From the NCBI GenBank assembly GCA_021495925.1, contig JAKEKT010000089.1, forward strand, positions 93,269 to 157,268: DNA of 64,000 nt, read 5' to 3'. Position 1 is the stretch's first letter; each line of letters starts with the position of its first letter. Source of the DNA: Diplodia intermedia. Taxonomy: Eukaryota; Ascomycota; Dothideomycetes; Botryosphaeriales; Botryosphaeriaceae. Under the pieces are notes generated by a model. The model did not search any database, was not told the origin of the DNA, and was given only the letters and a program-made list of their open reading frames with translations. The position numbers and the translations under genes were made by a program. Below are positions 1 through 9,981 of this stretch, piece by piece.

Positions 1-919
1 GAGAGCAGACACAGGTACGGCGAGATGCGGATGAACTTGTTCATGATGGAAATGACAGCGCCTGTGCCTTCGCGTTGGCTAATAAGAAGTTGGACAAGGT
101 TCCACCGTATCTGCTTGCCTGCCGAGAGATTGGCAGCTGATCATTGTGGAGTCGACACCGATCGAATGGAATTATAACACTACATAGTAGTAGTGGGTAG
201 CAGACAGCTTCAGCATCCGGAGCTGGGCAGGCGTGACCGTCGTAACGGCGGTACCCTATTTTGTAACGGCGTCGAACTGCGGGCCAGGGTAGAACTGCAA
301 GCCACTGGTCCAGAGTCAGGGGTTGTTCATCTAGAGGATTGAGGAGGTGGCACGCGAGGAGATACCTTTGGGGCCCGCTAAGGCCGCAATGTGCGCGCAG
401 GCTTGGCACGCGTCGGACGCTTGGCCTGCACTGGCGCCCCAAAAAGCGACTCGTTGATGCAGGCAACTCCGAGAAAGCCGGCTTGCGGATGCGAGAGGAA
501 CAGCTGACGCTGGCCCAGCGAATCTCGTGCGGTACCATGGGCTTGGCAGAAAGATGGCGCGATGGCCTACGCGGAGCAGCCGGGCCCAAGAGCTGCTTGG
601 CCGCAAGTGGCTAGTGGCACGCGCATTCCGTATCCGCTCCGCCGCAATGCCGAGAGATTGTGACACTCCCCCCATCTTGCGACACATTAGGTCGCCGCTG
701 GCCACTTCTCCCGTGCTTTCTTTCTTGACGCTCCTTGCTCCTATTACCTGCCCCCGCTCGCTGTTTTCTTCCTCGTGCCACCATCACCACTTCCGCTTCC
801 ATCACAGCCACAGCAACGACCGAGCCCTGTCGCATTCCCGGCTCCATCACATCCGTAGCAGCAGCGCGTCGCAACCCGGTGACATCTTTTCTGCAGTACA
901 TCGTTAATACAGAACCGCA
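1..919. other. No supported gene; left edge and upstream region of the CYSTM gene
   Basis: Several open frames cross this stretch on both strands but none resembles a known family and they overlap each other in different frames, as expected for GC-rich non-coding DNA. The last 250 bases are rich in pyrimidines and CA/CC runs, typical of a fungal promoter and 5' leader, and fit the gene that follows. A gene entering from the left edge cannot be excluded. Confidence 0.5.
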
Positions 920-1316
920 ATGTCGCAAAAATTTGTGGGCACTCCCGCAACCCCTTTCGGTTGACGAGGCCATTGGTATTGATTGTGAATAGGATGCTCC
1001 TCCCCCTGGCTATCCGCAGCAGCCGCCACCAGCTGCGTATGGCCCGCCTCCGCCCTCCGACTACTCAACACCCCCGCCTCCCGGAGCCTATGGTTCACCC
1101 GCTCCTCAAGGATATTATGGAGCACCTCCACCTCAAGGATACTACCCTCCCAACCAGCAGCAGATGTATGGTCCGCCGCCGGGCCAGATGCAATACCAGC
1201 AAGGATATCCGCCTCAGACGGTTTACGTGGAGGAGAAGAAGAGCGGCTCGGATGGCATCTTCACTGGCCTATTAGCGGGTCTGGCGTGTTGCTGCTGCTT
1301 GGATTGTTTGTTCTAA
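920..1316 (+). CDS. CYSTM-type cysteine-rich tail-anchored small protein
   Basis: A small protein of about 112 residues. Its body is Pro/Tyr/Gln/Gly-rich, with repeated PPPGxYG-like blocks, and it ends in a short hydrophobic cysteine cluster (LLAGLACCCCLDCLF). This layout is that of CYSTM proteins, which associate with membranes through the Cys-rich C-terminal module and are linked to stress tolerance in eukaryotes. The second exon (993-1316) is clear. The first is inferred: ATG at 920 gives five codons, then an intron 935-992 with a weak GTGGGC donor and a GAATAG acceptor, joined in phase 0. Without this splice the frame from 920 stops after 14 codons. The C-terminal identification is firm, the start is not; another upstream exon is possible. 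Confidence 0.65.
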
Positions 1317-1596
1317 ACCTGGAGGAACGACACGAAGGTCAAACGACAGGTTGGCTGGGAGTATGACGCGATGGTGAAATTGGCGTTGGCGATTTTCTAT
1401 TACATCTCGGCCGGCGCGCCGGAGTCGATGCTGCTAAACAAGTTTTTAAACAAACTGGTCAGATAAGAAGCTGGAACCATTTTCATAACCTTTAATGCCA
1501 TTTCTGCAGCTGAACAGAAATCCCGGCCTACCATTACGCCAGCTGCTCCAAACTCCTGACGCCATTGAATGCTATGTTGTATCTGGGACGCGGATC

Positions 1597-2668
1597 CTAA
1601 GAGACGTCCATCTTTTCGCCGGGGGTGTTTTCTTCCGCTTCACCCTCTTCCATTTCACTTTCGTTCCCAACTTCTCCAGACTCTGTCATGTCAGCGTCTC
1701 GCTCTCTGCTGCCGTTTTGGCTGTCGTCATCCCTCCCGGCGGGGCTGGCGGCACCCCCAAAGCTAGCAGCCGGGCTCGGGGCTGAAAGTAAGCCTTTTTG
1801 CACGGCAAGCTGGCTTGTTTGGGCAGGATTTGGCGTTTGGCCTCCGACATCTGGCCGCGGGGTGCCGACAGCGCTTGTCTCTCCCTTCGCACTGCTGCCC
1901 TCGGCACCTTCGTCCAAGCCTTCTTCACCCCCCTCCATACCTTCCTTGCGTTCGGCCTCTTCCTTTTCATCCCGTATGAGACGAAGCATCTGGCGACCTT
2001 CCTCAACAATCCTGCCGAATTGCTCTCTCCTCTCAGCCCACGTCTGGGCGTAGACCCTGCTCTCTTGCTCCAGCTCGGCAATCTCAGACTCCAACTTGTG
2101 AAGTTGCGTGGTTTGGTCCTCGCGCGGACGCAACATGCGGTTGCTCGTTATGCGCTCAGCCAGCTCGTCGTAAGTTTTTCTGCGGGCCAAGGTCGCACGT
2201 GCCGCATCCAACTGGAGCCGTAGCGACGCAGTGCTCTCACGGATCGCGGCGGCTGTTGCCTCGATCTTGGCCTTTTCCGCGGCATAACGCTTCCTCTCAG
2301 CTTCATTGCTGTTGCGCAGCAGCTGGATGCGGACAACGCTGTCGGCTAGAGCGGCAAAGTCGAGCAGCATGTCGGTGCGCCAAGCATCCCGCTCGGCAGC
2401 CTGGCTGGCGCGGGCAGCATCGTGGTCCTCATCGGCCGAGGTAGCGTCTGGTGGAGGGGTGGGTAAGGCGGCAGGAGGGGCATACAAGGGCGAGTCGGGC
2501 GTGAGGAGACGTTTGGTTATACGTTGGAAGGGTCGCTCTTCGATGCGCAACAGTCGCGACTTGTGGATTTGATCTGCGCAGCGTCAGAAGCTGCCAATTG
2601 CACGACGGGAGCGCGATACACATACCCTCATCGGTCTGGTCGAGCAGGCCATAGTCTTGCGACGACAT
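1597..2668 (-). CDS. THO complex subunit 7 (Tho7/THOC7-like)
   Basis: Encodes 339 residues. THOC7 proteins are coiled-coil subunits of the nuclear THO/TREX complex, which couples transcription elongation to mRNA export. The sequence shows an N-terminal IHKSRLLRIEERPFQR segment, then a long heptad-rich helix around residues 60-220 containing RKTYDELAERI, which is typical of the family (Pfam THOC7). An acidic, low-complexity C-terminal tail follows, with serine/glycine-rich stretches, as is common in filamentous fungi. Two exons: 2668-2626 and 2573-1597. The 52-base intron has a GTATGT donor and GCGCAG acceptor and splits a codon after one base. The gene is divergent from elongin A, with 430 bases between start codons, so the two probably share a promoter region. 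Confidence 0.85.
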
Positions 2669-3098
2669 GGCGGAAGTGCGGGGGTGAGGGTGGATGACGC
2701 TGCAGTCGCGCGCAAAGTGCCTAGTAGGTAGTAGTTTTGGCCTGCAGCCGGAAGAACGTCGGGAGGCGGCTGCCCATTATTTAAAGACGTCAGGCTGGGA
2801 GCAGTGGTCACCCGTCCCCTCCGCCTCCTTTGACATCCCGTGCTGCCTGCTTGGCCGTCAAAGGTCTTGTGCCCGCACCGACCCCTCTGCTGCAGCTGTC
2901 TGACGCGGGCTTCTTAAAACTCACCCTGACCTGCCAATTTGCAACGTTGCCCCCCAGCGCCCGCACGCCGCGTCCACATGGAGCTTGCTGCCGCACTTGG
3001 CCGCGAACTCCGCCTGCGCCACAGAGCTACGACGCCTTGAACATTTGCTTCAGCCGGACTCGAGTGCCCTCCCGATTACCTCCGCCCCGCCAGCCATT
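2669..3098. promoter_or_regulatory. Divergent intergenic region THO7 / elongin A, with a 20-codon upstream ORF
   Basis: The region lies between the start codons of two divergent nuclear genes of RNA polymerase II biology. On the plus strand an ATG at 2978 opens a 20-codon frame ending with TGA at 3038-3040, 58 bases before the elongin A start. If transcription starts upstream of 2978, this upstream ORF would be translated first and could lower elongin A synthesis. No clear TATA box was seen; pyrimidine-rich stretches are present. Confidence 0.4.
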
Positions 3099-4040
3099 AT
3101 GCCCGCCCCCTCCTTGCTGGAAATGGTCAAGCGGCGCTTGCAGCGCAGCGTGGACCTTGTCGTTGACGTTGGCGACATCCCGTTCCATGTTTTGGAGTCC
3201 GTTCTGAAGAAAATCGAGAACCCCAAGCAACTACGCGAGATCGAGGCCAACAGCCCACATATTGCCGAGGACACTGGTCCATTGTGGCTGAACTTCATCA
3301 AACGCGACATACAGAACTGGGAGCAGAAGCCACACAAGCCCCGCAACCCCACCATGTGGTGCAAGGTCTACTACAAGCTCCGGCGCGAGCAGGAGGAGGA
3401 GATAATCCAGCAGCAGGATGCCTTGAGGGCTGCTCTGGCCAAGACAGAACAAGAGCGCAAGAAGAACACCAGCACGCTTCTCAACCGCGCTTTCGATCCC
3501 GTCCAGCATCGCCGCACACACGCAACATCGGGCCCGTCAGTGACGAAGGATCCGCGCAACTATACGTATATGCCTGGAGAGTCGAAGAAGAGGCTTACTG
3601 GCCGCGGCATCATGGCTAAGATTCAACATAAGGCTCAGGCAAGCCTGACAGCTAAGAAGAGCACTTCACTGATGAATGTGCCAACTCATCTTCTCAGCAG
3701 CCGGACCAAAACACTGGCCGCTCCGAAGAGTATGGTGGCGGAGAAGAGCAGGGCTCCACAGCCCATTGACCGGGGGAAGCAAGCGCCGTCTAGAACTCTG
3801 CCAGCACGTCCAGCACCTACGCCTGGCGACACGATCCGAAGGCAGAGGGAAGAAGCAGAGGCGAGACTGAGGGCGCTGACGACCGGAACTTCTCTACCCT
3901 CCGCAGCGAGGCAGACGGAAGGAACGAATGGTAACGTGGGAATGAAAGCTCAGGCGAGCGCCCCAGCAACCGGTAATGCTGCGCGCCCTTTGAAGCGGAA
4001 GGCAGAGACCAATTGCCTAGTACCATCGAAGAAAAAGTAG
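3099..4040 (+). CDS. Elongin A (RNA polymerase II elongation factor SIII subunit)
   Basis: Encodes 313 residues in one exon. Elongin A binds elongin C through a BC box and acts in RNA polymerase II elongation or as a Cullin-3-type ubiquitin ligase adaptor for stalled polymerase (Ela1 in yeast). The N-terminal 100 residues match the family: SLLEMVKRRLQRSV, then an F-box/BC-box-like segment VGDIPFHVLESVLKKI with the characteristic P and L residues, then PKQLREIEANSPHI and LWLNFIKRDI. The middle is a charged helix rich in Glu, Arg and Gln; the tail is basic and Pro/Ser-rich and ends KRKAE...PSKKK, a likely nuclear localisation signal. The ATG at 3099 is preferred because conservation begins directly after it; in-frame sequence upstream has no ATG. 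Confidence 0.85.
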   Translation: MPAPSLLEMVKRRLQRSVDLVVDVGDIPFHVLESVLKKIENPKQLREIEANSPHIAEDTGPLWLNFIKRDIQNWEQKPHKPRNPTMWCKVYYKLRREQEEEIIQQQDALRAALAKTEQERKKNTSTLLNRAFDPVQHRRTHATSGPSVTKDPRNYTYMPGESKKRLTGRGIMAKIQHKAQASLTAKKSTSLMNVPTHLLSSRTKTLAAPKSMVAEKSRAPQPIDRGKQAPSRTLPARPAPTPGDTIRRQREEAEARLRALTTGTSLPSAARQTEGTNGNVGMKAQASAPATGNAARPLKRKAETNCLVPSKKK

Positions 4041-4492
4041 GGATTTTGGACTTCAATTTTTGTTCCCGTTTCTGGACAAGCATGGTGTTGGTGGGGTTCC
4101 AAGCATTTACGGGTCAGTGATTACACGGCGAACTTATTTGGTGCAATTGGAAGGAATACCCCAGATTTTGAAGGATCAAAGTGGCGTTTGCAGAGCTTCA
4201 GAGAGGAATAGAAATAGAGCAAATGTCATGAACACTGCTCGGTTAGACCAAGGTCGGGGGAAGAGCGGGCCCGCCATGTTTTTGGCGATTGTTCTATCTG
4301 AAAATGTGGATTGTGCTCGCTGTCCGTGCTCGTGTATGACTGGAACATGACCTAGTTCGAAGGTTGCCCTTGGCGCAAGTCGAGCCGAAACTGATGGAGA
4401 GCCTACCCCAAAATATTTCCCGGTTGCGCCATCTTCCTTCAAGAGCTCATATGGTCCATCCTAGGTTCGTTTGTGGCCGGTAAGATAGGATT
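4041..4492. other. Intergenic, convergent 3' ends of elongin A and NEDD8
   Basis: No gene is supported. The stretch is less GC-rich than the flanking coding sequence and sits between two converging genes, so it should hold both 3' untranslated regions. Confidence 0.5.
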
Positions 4493-4893
4493 TCATGCGG
4501 CGCCGCCACGCAGGGCAAGGACAAGGTGCAGAGTGGCGCCGCCCTCGAGGTTGTATTCGGCAGCCGTCTTGTCATCGCTCCTACATCGGACAGGGACCGT
4601 CAGCTGCGAAGAGGCGGGAATCTGGGCGGATGCACGCACATTTGCTTGCCGCCGAAGATCAGACGCTGCTGAACCGGGGGAATGCCCTCCTTCTCTTCAA
4701 CACGCTCCTTTATGCGCGAGACCTGGGAAAGCGGTACGGTCAGCGGGGCATCGCACTTGACAGGTACATGATGGCGGTACCTTGTAGTCGGGCTCGATGT
4801 CGAGCTCGATCTCCTTGCCGGTCAGCGTGCGCACCCTGTTGGCGCGGTTAGCCAGCGTAGTGGGGGCGGGGCAATGACCTACTTGATCTGCAT
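4493..4893 (-). CDS. NEDD8/Rub1 ubiquitin-like modifier precursor
   Basis: Encodes 78 residues in four exons: 4893-4883, 4835-4781, 4722-4640 and 4580-4493. NEDD8 is conjugated to cullins and activates cullin-RING ubiquitin ligases. The spliced product begins MQIKVRTLTGKEIELDIEP, continues through KERVEEKEGIPP and RLIFGGKQM, and ends LHLVLALRGG followed by Ala-Ala. The Gly-Gly at 75-76 is the conjugation site, and the two alanines must be removed by a NEDD8 C-terminal hydrolase (Yuh1/UCHL3 type). NEDD8 rather than ubiquitin is indicated by IELDIEP and IKERVEEKEGIPP. All three introns (47, 58 and 59 bases) start GT, end AG and keep phase; the first exon has only 11 coding bases, which makes this gene easy for predictors to miss. 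Confidence 0.95.
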
Positions 4894-6582
4894 GGTGCTG
4901 ACGACGTCGAGAGATGTGTGTGTGCTGTAGGCGAGGACGAGCGGGCGCGTGCAGCGGGCGCGACGGTAAAGGGTCGGGGAGTGCAGGTGTGGTGGTAGGT
5001 GTTGCGGCAGGAGAGGCGGATGTTTGAATGGTAGTTTGAGCGCAGGCTGCCACCGCGGCGCGCACGTCAGGTTGTCCGAGCGTCGGCGGGGCGCCTCCGC
5101 TTGCTCTCCGCTCAGCCATTCGCTCGCCACCTCCGCCGACCACCTTTGTGGCCTCCACTACACCTCCGCTGCCTAGGGCTTGTGTGCCTTTCCTGCCATG
5201 ACTGAACCGCACTTTTCCCCCGCCGCCTGTCGTCATGCTTCGTGCCACCCGGTTCGACCAGCCTCGTAAAGGGACACATGCATCTAACATTGAAATGTTA
5301 CAGTAGCAAGCGTGGCTATCAACAGCCGTTGCGCTCCCCTCTTGAATCGACTGGGACATCGCTGAATCGTTGCCCGACACGGCAACCTCTTATCCATTCA
5401 TGGTTGCCCTACACCTTGTCCCCGAGCTGAATGAGGCTAGCCTACGTAGTCATCTTTTTCTTTCCGTTCCTTGTCCAAGTCCGTATAAGCACGGGATGGT
5501 TCTGTGGTCCACCACACGTGAGATGACGCTTGCCAGAGAAGCGTAAATAGTTCTGCCACATCCAGCAGTGCGTTGAGTCTAGTGGCAGTTTTGCGTGCTT
5601 GATCGTCGATCCATAAAGTGAACACTGCTTTCTGAGTGCCCGTGGGCTCACGTATTCGACATGAGGGATATGGTTCTTCGCTGATATTAGCCAACAAGCA
5701 TGTGTGCCAACTGCACCTCTCGCCTGGCTCTTGGTTCTCCCATCGATACTAAAGAAGGAACCTGAGTTCTGGAAGGCAAGAACATGGTGCATTTTCGACC
5801 GAAACTACCCGGCAGGGATGATGATTCCTGTTTCAAATGCCGATAGCCTGGTCGCCTCTCTTGGAATGTCCGAGCTACACAGATGGGATGGCAAACGCCT
5901 CTGGTACTGTTGCCAGTTGGCCTTGGCCCATTATGGGGCCGAGAAAGAGGTGGTATGGTTGATGGGAAACCTTTGGAGGACGAGCTGGCGTAACCAACAG
6001 TGGTAACCACAGTTTCCGTTTGTCTGTGGCAATGCAGCTACGGCATCGAGTAAATCTCAATGCATGTTTGCGATGAAGAGACAACGCATGTATGCCTGAG
6101 GAAAACACCTGCATTGCTTGCTGTTTCTCAAGCGCGTAAAGAACCGACTGAGTGCGATGGGTGGTGTGGAGAGCATGAGAAGAGAGTTCGACGCCGAGCC
6201 TTGAGTGGGGTGACAGGCAGAGCGCTGCGGGAAAGCTAAGCAGAGCGGCGGCAGGAAGTACCTAGAAACGGACCAGCTGGTCGGTTCCAAAGCTTTCCTG
6301 TGTTGGCCGGGCTTCCCGGCACTAAGAAACCCCACTGGCCCCCACCGGTGGCCCTGCGCGCTGCTAGCGGCCGTCCAATGGGCAGCGGCGCGAGTAATAC
6401 GGCGCTGTGAGTGGGCTGGCGGCTAGAGCTGTTAGAAGCTTGGGCCCGAAGGGCATGTCGTCAACACGTCTCTCCCGGGCGCCATCTCCACCCCGCCTTT
6501 GCAGCGTATAATAATTCACCGCTCCCGCCGCACTGCTAGGCCGGACGGTTCCGCTGTCTTCCCAAATTTCTCGTCTCAAACA
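4894..6582. other. Intergenic, no supported gene
   Basis: About 1.7 kb between NEDD8 (leftward) and the cytochrome b561-type gene (rightward), so it should hold two promoters. Open frames of up to about 115 codons on both strands show no recognisable motifs and no coherent splice structure. The stretch 5400-6300 is closer to balanced base composition than the coding regions. Confidence 0.45.
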
Positions 6583-7431
6583 ATGGCCTCCGCCACTGGC
6601 ATCCCCGAGCAGCATCCAGACTCCGTCAGCAACGGCCATGGTGAGCAGGAACCGCTGCTTGGCCGTCCTGGCGATGCTTCGCAGAAGGAGGGCAAGCCAC
6701 TCGCCTGGAATCTGGTCCTTGGCACCGGTGTTATCGCACAAGCCGGCATCTGGATCGTAAGTCCTCCAAACCGCTGCCGTTGCTCTGCTCCAAGCATGCT
6801 AACTCCTCCAGCTCACTGCCATCGTGTGGGCCGGCATCCTATCCCACGACACGATACTCTTTTCTGCTCATCCGGTAACCCACCCCCCTCGTCGTTCTTT
6901 TCATCCTGACGCACACGCTGACGACCGGTTAAGCTGCTCAACTCTGCTGGGTTGCTGCTCATCACTCAAGCCGCTCTTATTCTGCAACCGACACACACGC
7001 CGCAGCAGAAGCGCCGCGGAACCTATGCCCACGCCGTCTTGAATCACGTCGGTGTTCTCGCACTACTCGCTGGCCTCATCGTTATTGAGGTGAACAAAGA
7101 GCGCGGTGGGTTGGACCATCTGGAATCTCCACATGCCATCCTCGGCATCATCACCTACATCTTCCTGGTGTTGCAGGCCATCGTCGGCTTTACCCAGTTC
7201 TTCACGCCTCAGGTCTACCGGGGTGTCGACAGGGCAAAGAAGATCTACAAGTACCACCGATTCTTTGGGTACATAACCTTTGTGCTCACACTCGTGACCA
7301 TTGCGGCTGCGACCAGGACTACCTTCAACGTCAATGTCTTGCACATCAATACTTGGGCTGTCATTGTTGCATCTCTTATTACCCTTGTCGGTATTGTTCC
7401 CAGAATCAAGCGACAGAAACTCGGATTGTGA
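6583..7431 (+). CDS. Cytochrome b561 / ferric reductase-like transmembrane protein
   Basis: Encodes 244 residues in three exons (6583-6756, 6812-6874, 6934-7431), all phase 0 joins. After a polar N-terminus the protein has five or six hydrophobic helices: LGTGVIAQAGIWI, then ALILQP, VLALLAGLIVIEV, ILGIITYIFLVLQAIVGF, FFGYITFVLTLVTIAAA and TWAVIVASLITLVGIVP. Conserved histidines (NHVG, ESPHAILG, YHRFFGY) are spaced like the heme ligands of cytochrome b561 domains, which pass electrons across membranes from ascorbate-like donors or serve as ferric reductase modules. Family assignment is from topology and histidines only; the donor, acceptor and membrane are unknown. No DOMON domain precedes it, so it is the short form. 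Confidence 0.75.
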
Positions 7432-8018
7432 AGGAAGTCTTGCTTCCTAATCCGAGACCTGCTTCGAGGGTCGGTCTATTAGCTGCGATTACAGCCATGG
7501 ACGCAATATTGGCTATCATAAGCTGTCATGGGGAAATGAGGGTTTAGGCTATCAATTGAGTGTTTGACGAGGCATCTCCTTCCGAATAGTTCACCTTTGT
7601 CCTATTGATGCTATTATGGCTTGACTTTCTTGCCAGAACAACTAATAAGCTTTCTGCGCTCGCTTTGATAGTAATTGCAAAATCAGCCTGTGGCCCACAA
7701 AGCTGTTATATACTCCAGGTAGTTGTCGTTACAGTCAGCTGATCCTGGGTGTTCGGTTCGCGAATTTTGTGACACGATAAGCGCTCGACGCCACGAATGC
7801 AATCTCCTAGCCAAACGATTCCGACATGCGTGGCCACGCATTGTACCCTTGCATCGTCTGCCCTTCCTCTGACCTTGCATTGGACTGCCCTCCCCACCTT
7901 TGCTTACCCGACGTGCAGTATTCCATTGGAGGATGTGTGTGTTGAGGTGGGGGTGTTGGTGATATCAAAACAGCTACTGCCGGATGACTCCCGGACGATT
8001 TTTTTTTTTTGGAAGGGC
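7432..8018. other. Intergenic between convergent genes; T-run
   Basis: No gene is supported. The stretch holds the 3' ends of the b561-type gene and of the leftward DEK_C gene. A run of twelve T residues lies at 7999-8010, just downstream of the DEK_C stop codon in that gene's direction (A-run on its sense strand). Confidence 0.5.
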
Positions 8019-9185
8019 TCATTCGGATTCTTCGTCACCGCTTTCAACGAGTCCCTCCAAGTCCTTTAGACCTTTGGCGAGCCTCCTGTTGGGTCGGGCG
8101 CCATTGTCTTCATCCGATTCCGACTGGCCCCAACGTTTCGCACCTTCCTGAACAGCCTCAAGATCAGCAGCCAACTCCCTGCGCTCTTTGATCTGACGGG
8201 CCTTCTCAGCCGAGTAACGTCCCTCCATGCCGGCATCTGCCAGCATCGCTTTCAAGTGGTTGACCTTGGCCTTAGGTGTCTCGAAAGGTTTCAGTTCTTT
8301 CCCCCATAGCTTGCGAATCCCACACTTGATCAGCCAACCCTGTAGTCGTTTGATTTCCGCTTCCTGTGGGTCGGCGTCTTTATCACCCTTGGGTTTACTC
8401 TTGCTGTTAGCGGGCTTGGAGGCTTTGGCAGAAGTTCCCCTCTTTTGTTGCTTTTTCTTGGGCGGCTCATCTATCAAAACGGACATGTCACTGTCAGAGT
8501 CAGAAGGTTTCGCGTCCCTGGCCGGGCTCATCGACTCCTCTCGGCCTTTTGAGTCACCGTTGCCAACATGGGCTGACGTGAGTTTGGAATTCCCTTCACC
8601 ACTGGATGATGGGCGTGGCGCTGGGGTGATGCCGCCTTCGTCTTCTGCATCATCTTGAACGACGCGAGACTTCCTGTAAAGTCTCTTCGCGTCAGGCTGT
8701 GGAGACTTGGTTGCGTCGCTACGGAGAGCCTCGTCATCAGACGAAGAGGACGCTTTTCGGCGCTTCCGCGCCGTAGGCTTGGTAACGGGAGCGGCTTTGT
8801 TGGTTGAAGGCTTGCGTTTCCTGGCGGTTTTGGGGGCTTTCGCCCGTGGTACCTCAGGCTCCACAGGCGCGGCCTCGCCGCCTTCGCGTTCTTGCGCGCT
8901 CTGCACGGCAAAAGTCAGGGCGTGAGCGGCACGGAGTGATAAGGAAGGTTCACATACAACTTGATCGGTGATGACGTTCTCGCTGCGGTCCTTCCAGGCT
9001 CGATCGGTTCTGAAGAAGCTGTCGGGCAGGTCTAGCTGGTGCTCGACGGACTTGCGCACGCGTCTGAGGGTCAGGTTTTCATGGTCGCCGGAAAGCCAGA
9101 GGTCGCGAACCACATTTCGCAGAGCGTGTTCAATCTTGGCATCGGGCGCAATAGCCGGGACGGGCTCAGCGTCGCTGTCTGACAT
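8019..9185 (-). CDS. DEK_C-domain nuclear protein, putative chromatin or transcription regulator
   Basis: Encodes 369 residues if a 57-base intron (8901-8957; GTATGT donor, CTGAC branch, GCAG acceptor) is removed; the intron length is a multiple of three and lacks stops, so retention would add 19 residues. The first 70 residues (IEHALRNVVRDLWLSG, LTLRRVRKSVEHQLDL, SFFRTDRAWKDRSE) form a DEK C-terminal-type helical domain, a DNA- or protein-binding fold. The middle is basic with nuclear-signal-like ARKRKPS and ARKRRKA, then acidic/serine-rich. A conserved C-terminal block (EIKRLQGWLIKCGIRKLWGKEL, AMLADAGMEGRYS, KARQIKERREL) resembles fungal proteins annotated as transcriptional regulators. The exact function is not known to me. 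The gene is divergent from TPS1. Confidence 0.7.
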   Translation of the reverse strand: MSDSDAEPVPAIAPDAKIEHALRNVVRDLWLSGDHENLTLRRVRKSVEHQLDLPDSFFRTDRAWKDRSENVITDQVVCEPSLSLRAAHALTFAVQSAQEREGGEAAPVEPEVPRAKAPKTARKRKPSTNKAAPVTKPTARKRRKASSSSDDEALRSDATKSPQPDAKRLYRKSRVVQDDAEDEGGITPAPRPSSSGEGNSKLTSAHVGNGDSKGREESMSPARDAKPSDSDSDMSVLIDEPPKKKQQKRGTSAKASKPANSKSKPKGDKDADPQEAEIKRLQGWLIKCGIRKLWGKELKPFETPKAKVNHLKAMLADAGMEGRYSAEKARQIKERRELAADLEAVQEGAKRWGQSESDEDNGARPNRRLAKGLKDLEGLVESGDEESE

Positions 9186-9981
9186 AGCCGGGGTGGACGG
9201 CGGAAGCTGCGACGCGTGCGCGTGGAGGCAGAGGCAGTGCGGAGACGGACGGGCTTCAGATAAGATTGTCAACGGCGCCCGATAAGGGTTAGCGCGACGT
9301 GCGCAGGTCCAAGAGGCACGGCGAGCAGATGCTGGTGGAGGTGCAGCACAGATGGCATTTGGAAGTTGCGCATTATTTGCCGATGGCCCCGACTGCCAGG
9401 CACTACTGCTGCCGCCCTGTGGTTCCCTGGCCGCTGCGCAACTCCAGTACCAAGCGCCGGCAGCTGCGTCATCGCCCGCGCCCGGTGCAACCGTCGCCGT
9501 CGCCCAGTAGTGGCTGCGCGCGAGGGTCTTGCCTGTTGCTGCTGAAAATAAAAGTGGGCGCAGGCTCCGGCTTGTGCGCCGCCAGACGTCAACCGGCATC
9601 ACACCGCGTTGTTGCCTCTTCAGGTTTCCCAGTCAGCGCGCGCCGAAATCGTGTGCCCGCTCTGCCCTGGCTACGGCCATTCTTAGCATCATCCAGTCTC
9701 CCGCTCCAGATTCCGAGCCCAAGCTTCCCCAGACCGTCGACGTGCGTGGAAGTTGCGAGAAAAGCGAGAAAAGCTGCCGCGAGAACCTCCGTGACGCTTG
9801 GTCTCGCCGCCCCAAGCTCCAGACCCGCGCCCAGCCAAATATCACTGTGACGACACCCGCCTGCCCCCAACAACAACTTCGTCCCGACAACTGCAACACC
9901 CCGCCGCCCGCCCGCCAGCGCTGCCTTCTTCCTTCGAACGACCCTGCTGCCGTCCACTTGCGTGCATACCGCACCACCGCC
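9186..9981. promoter_or_regulatory. Divergent intergenic region DEK_C gene / trehalose-6-phosphate synthase
   Basis: About 800 bases between two divergent starts. The 300 bases before the TPS1 start are C-rich and A/C-rich on the plus strand, with long stretches lacking G, as in fungal 5' leaders. An open frame runs through part of the leader in frame with TPS1, but no ATG upstream of 9982 in that frame is followed by recognisable protein. Confidence 0.4.
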
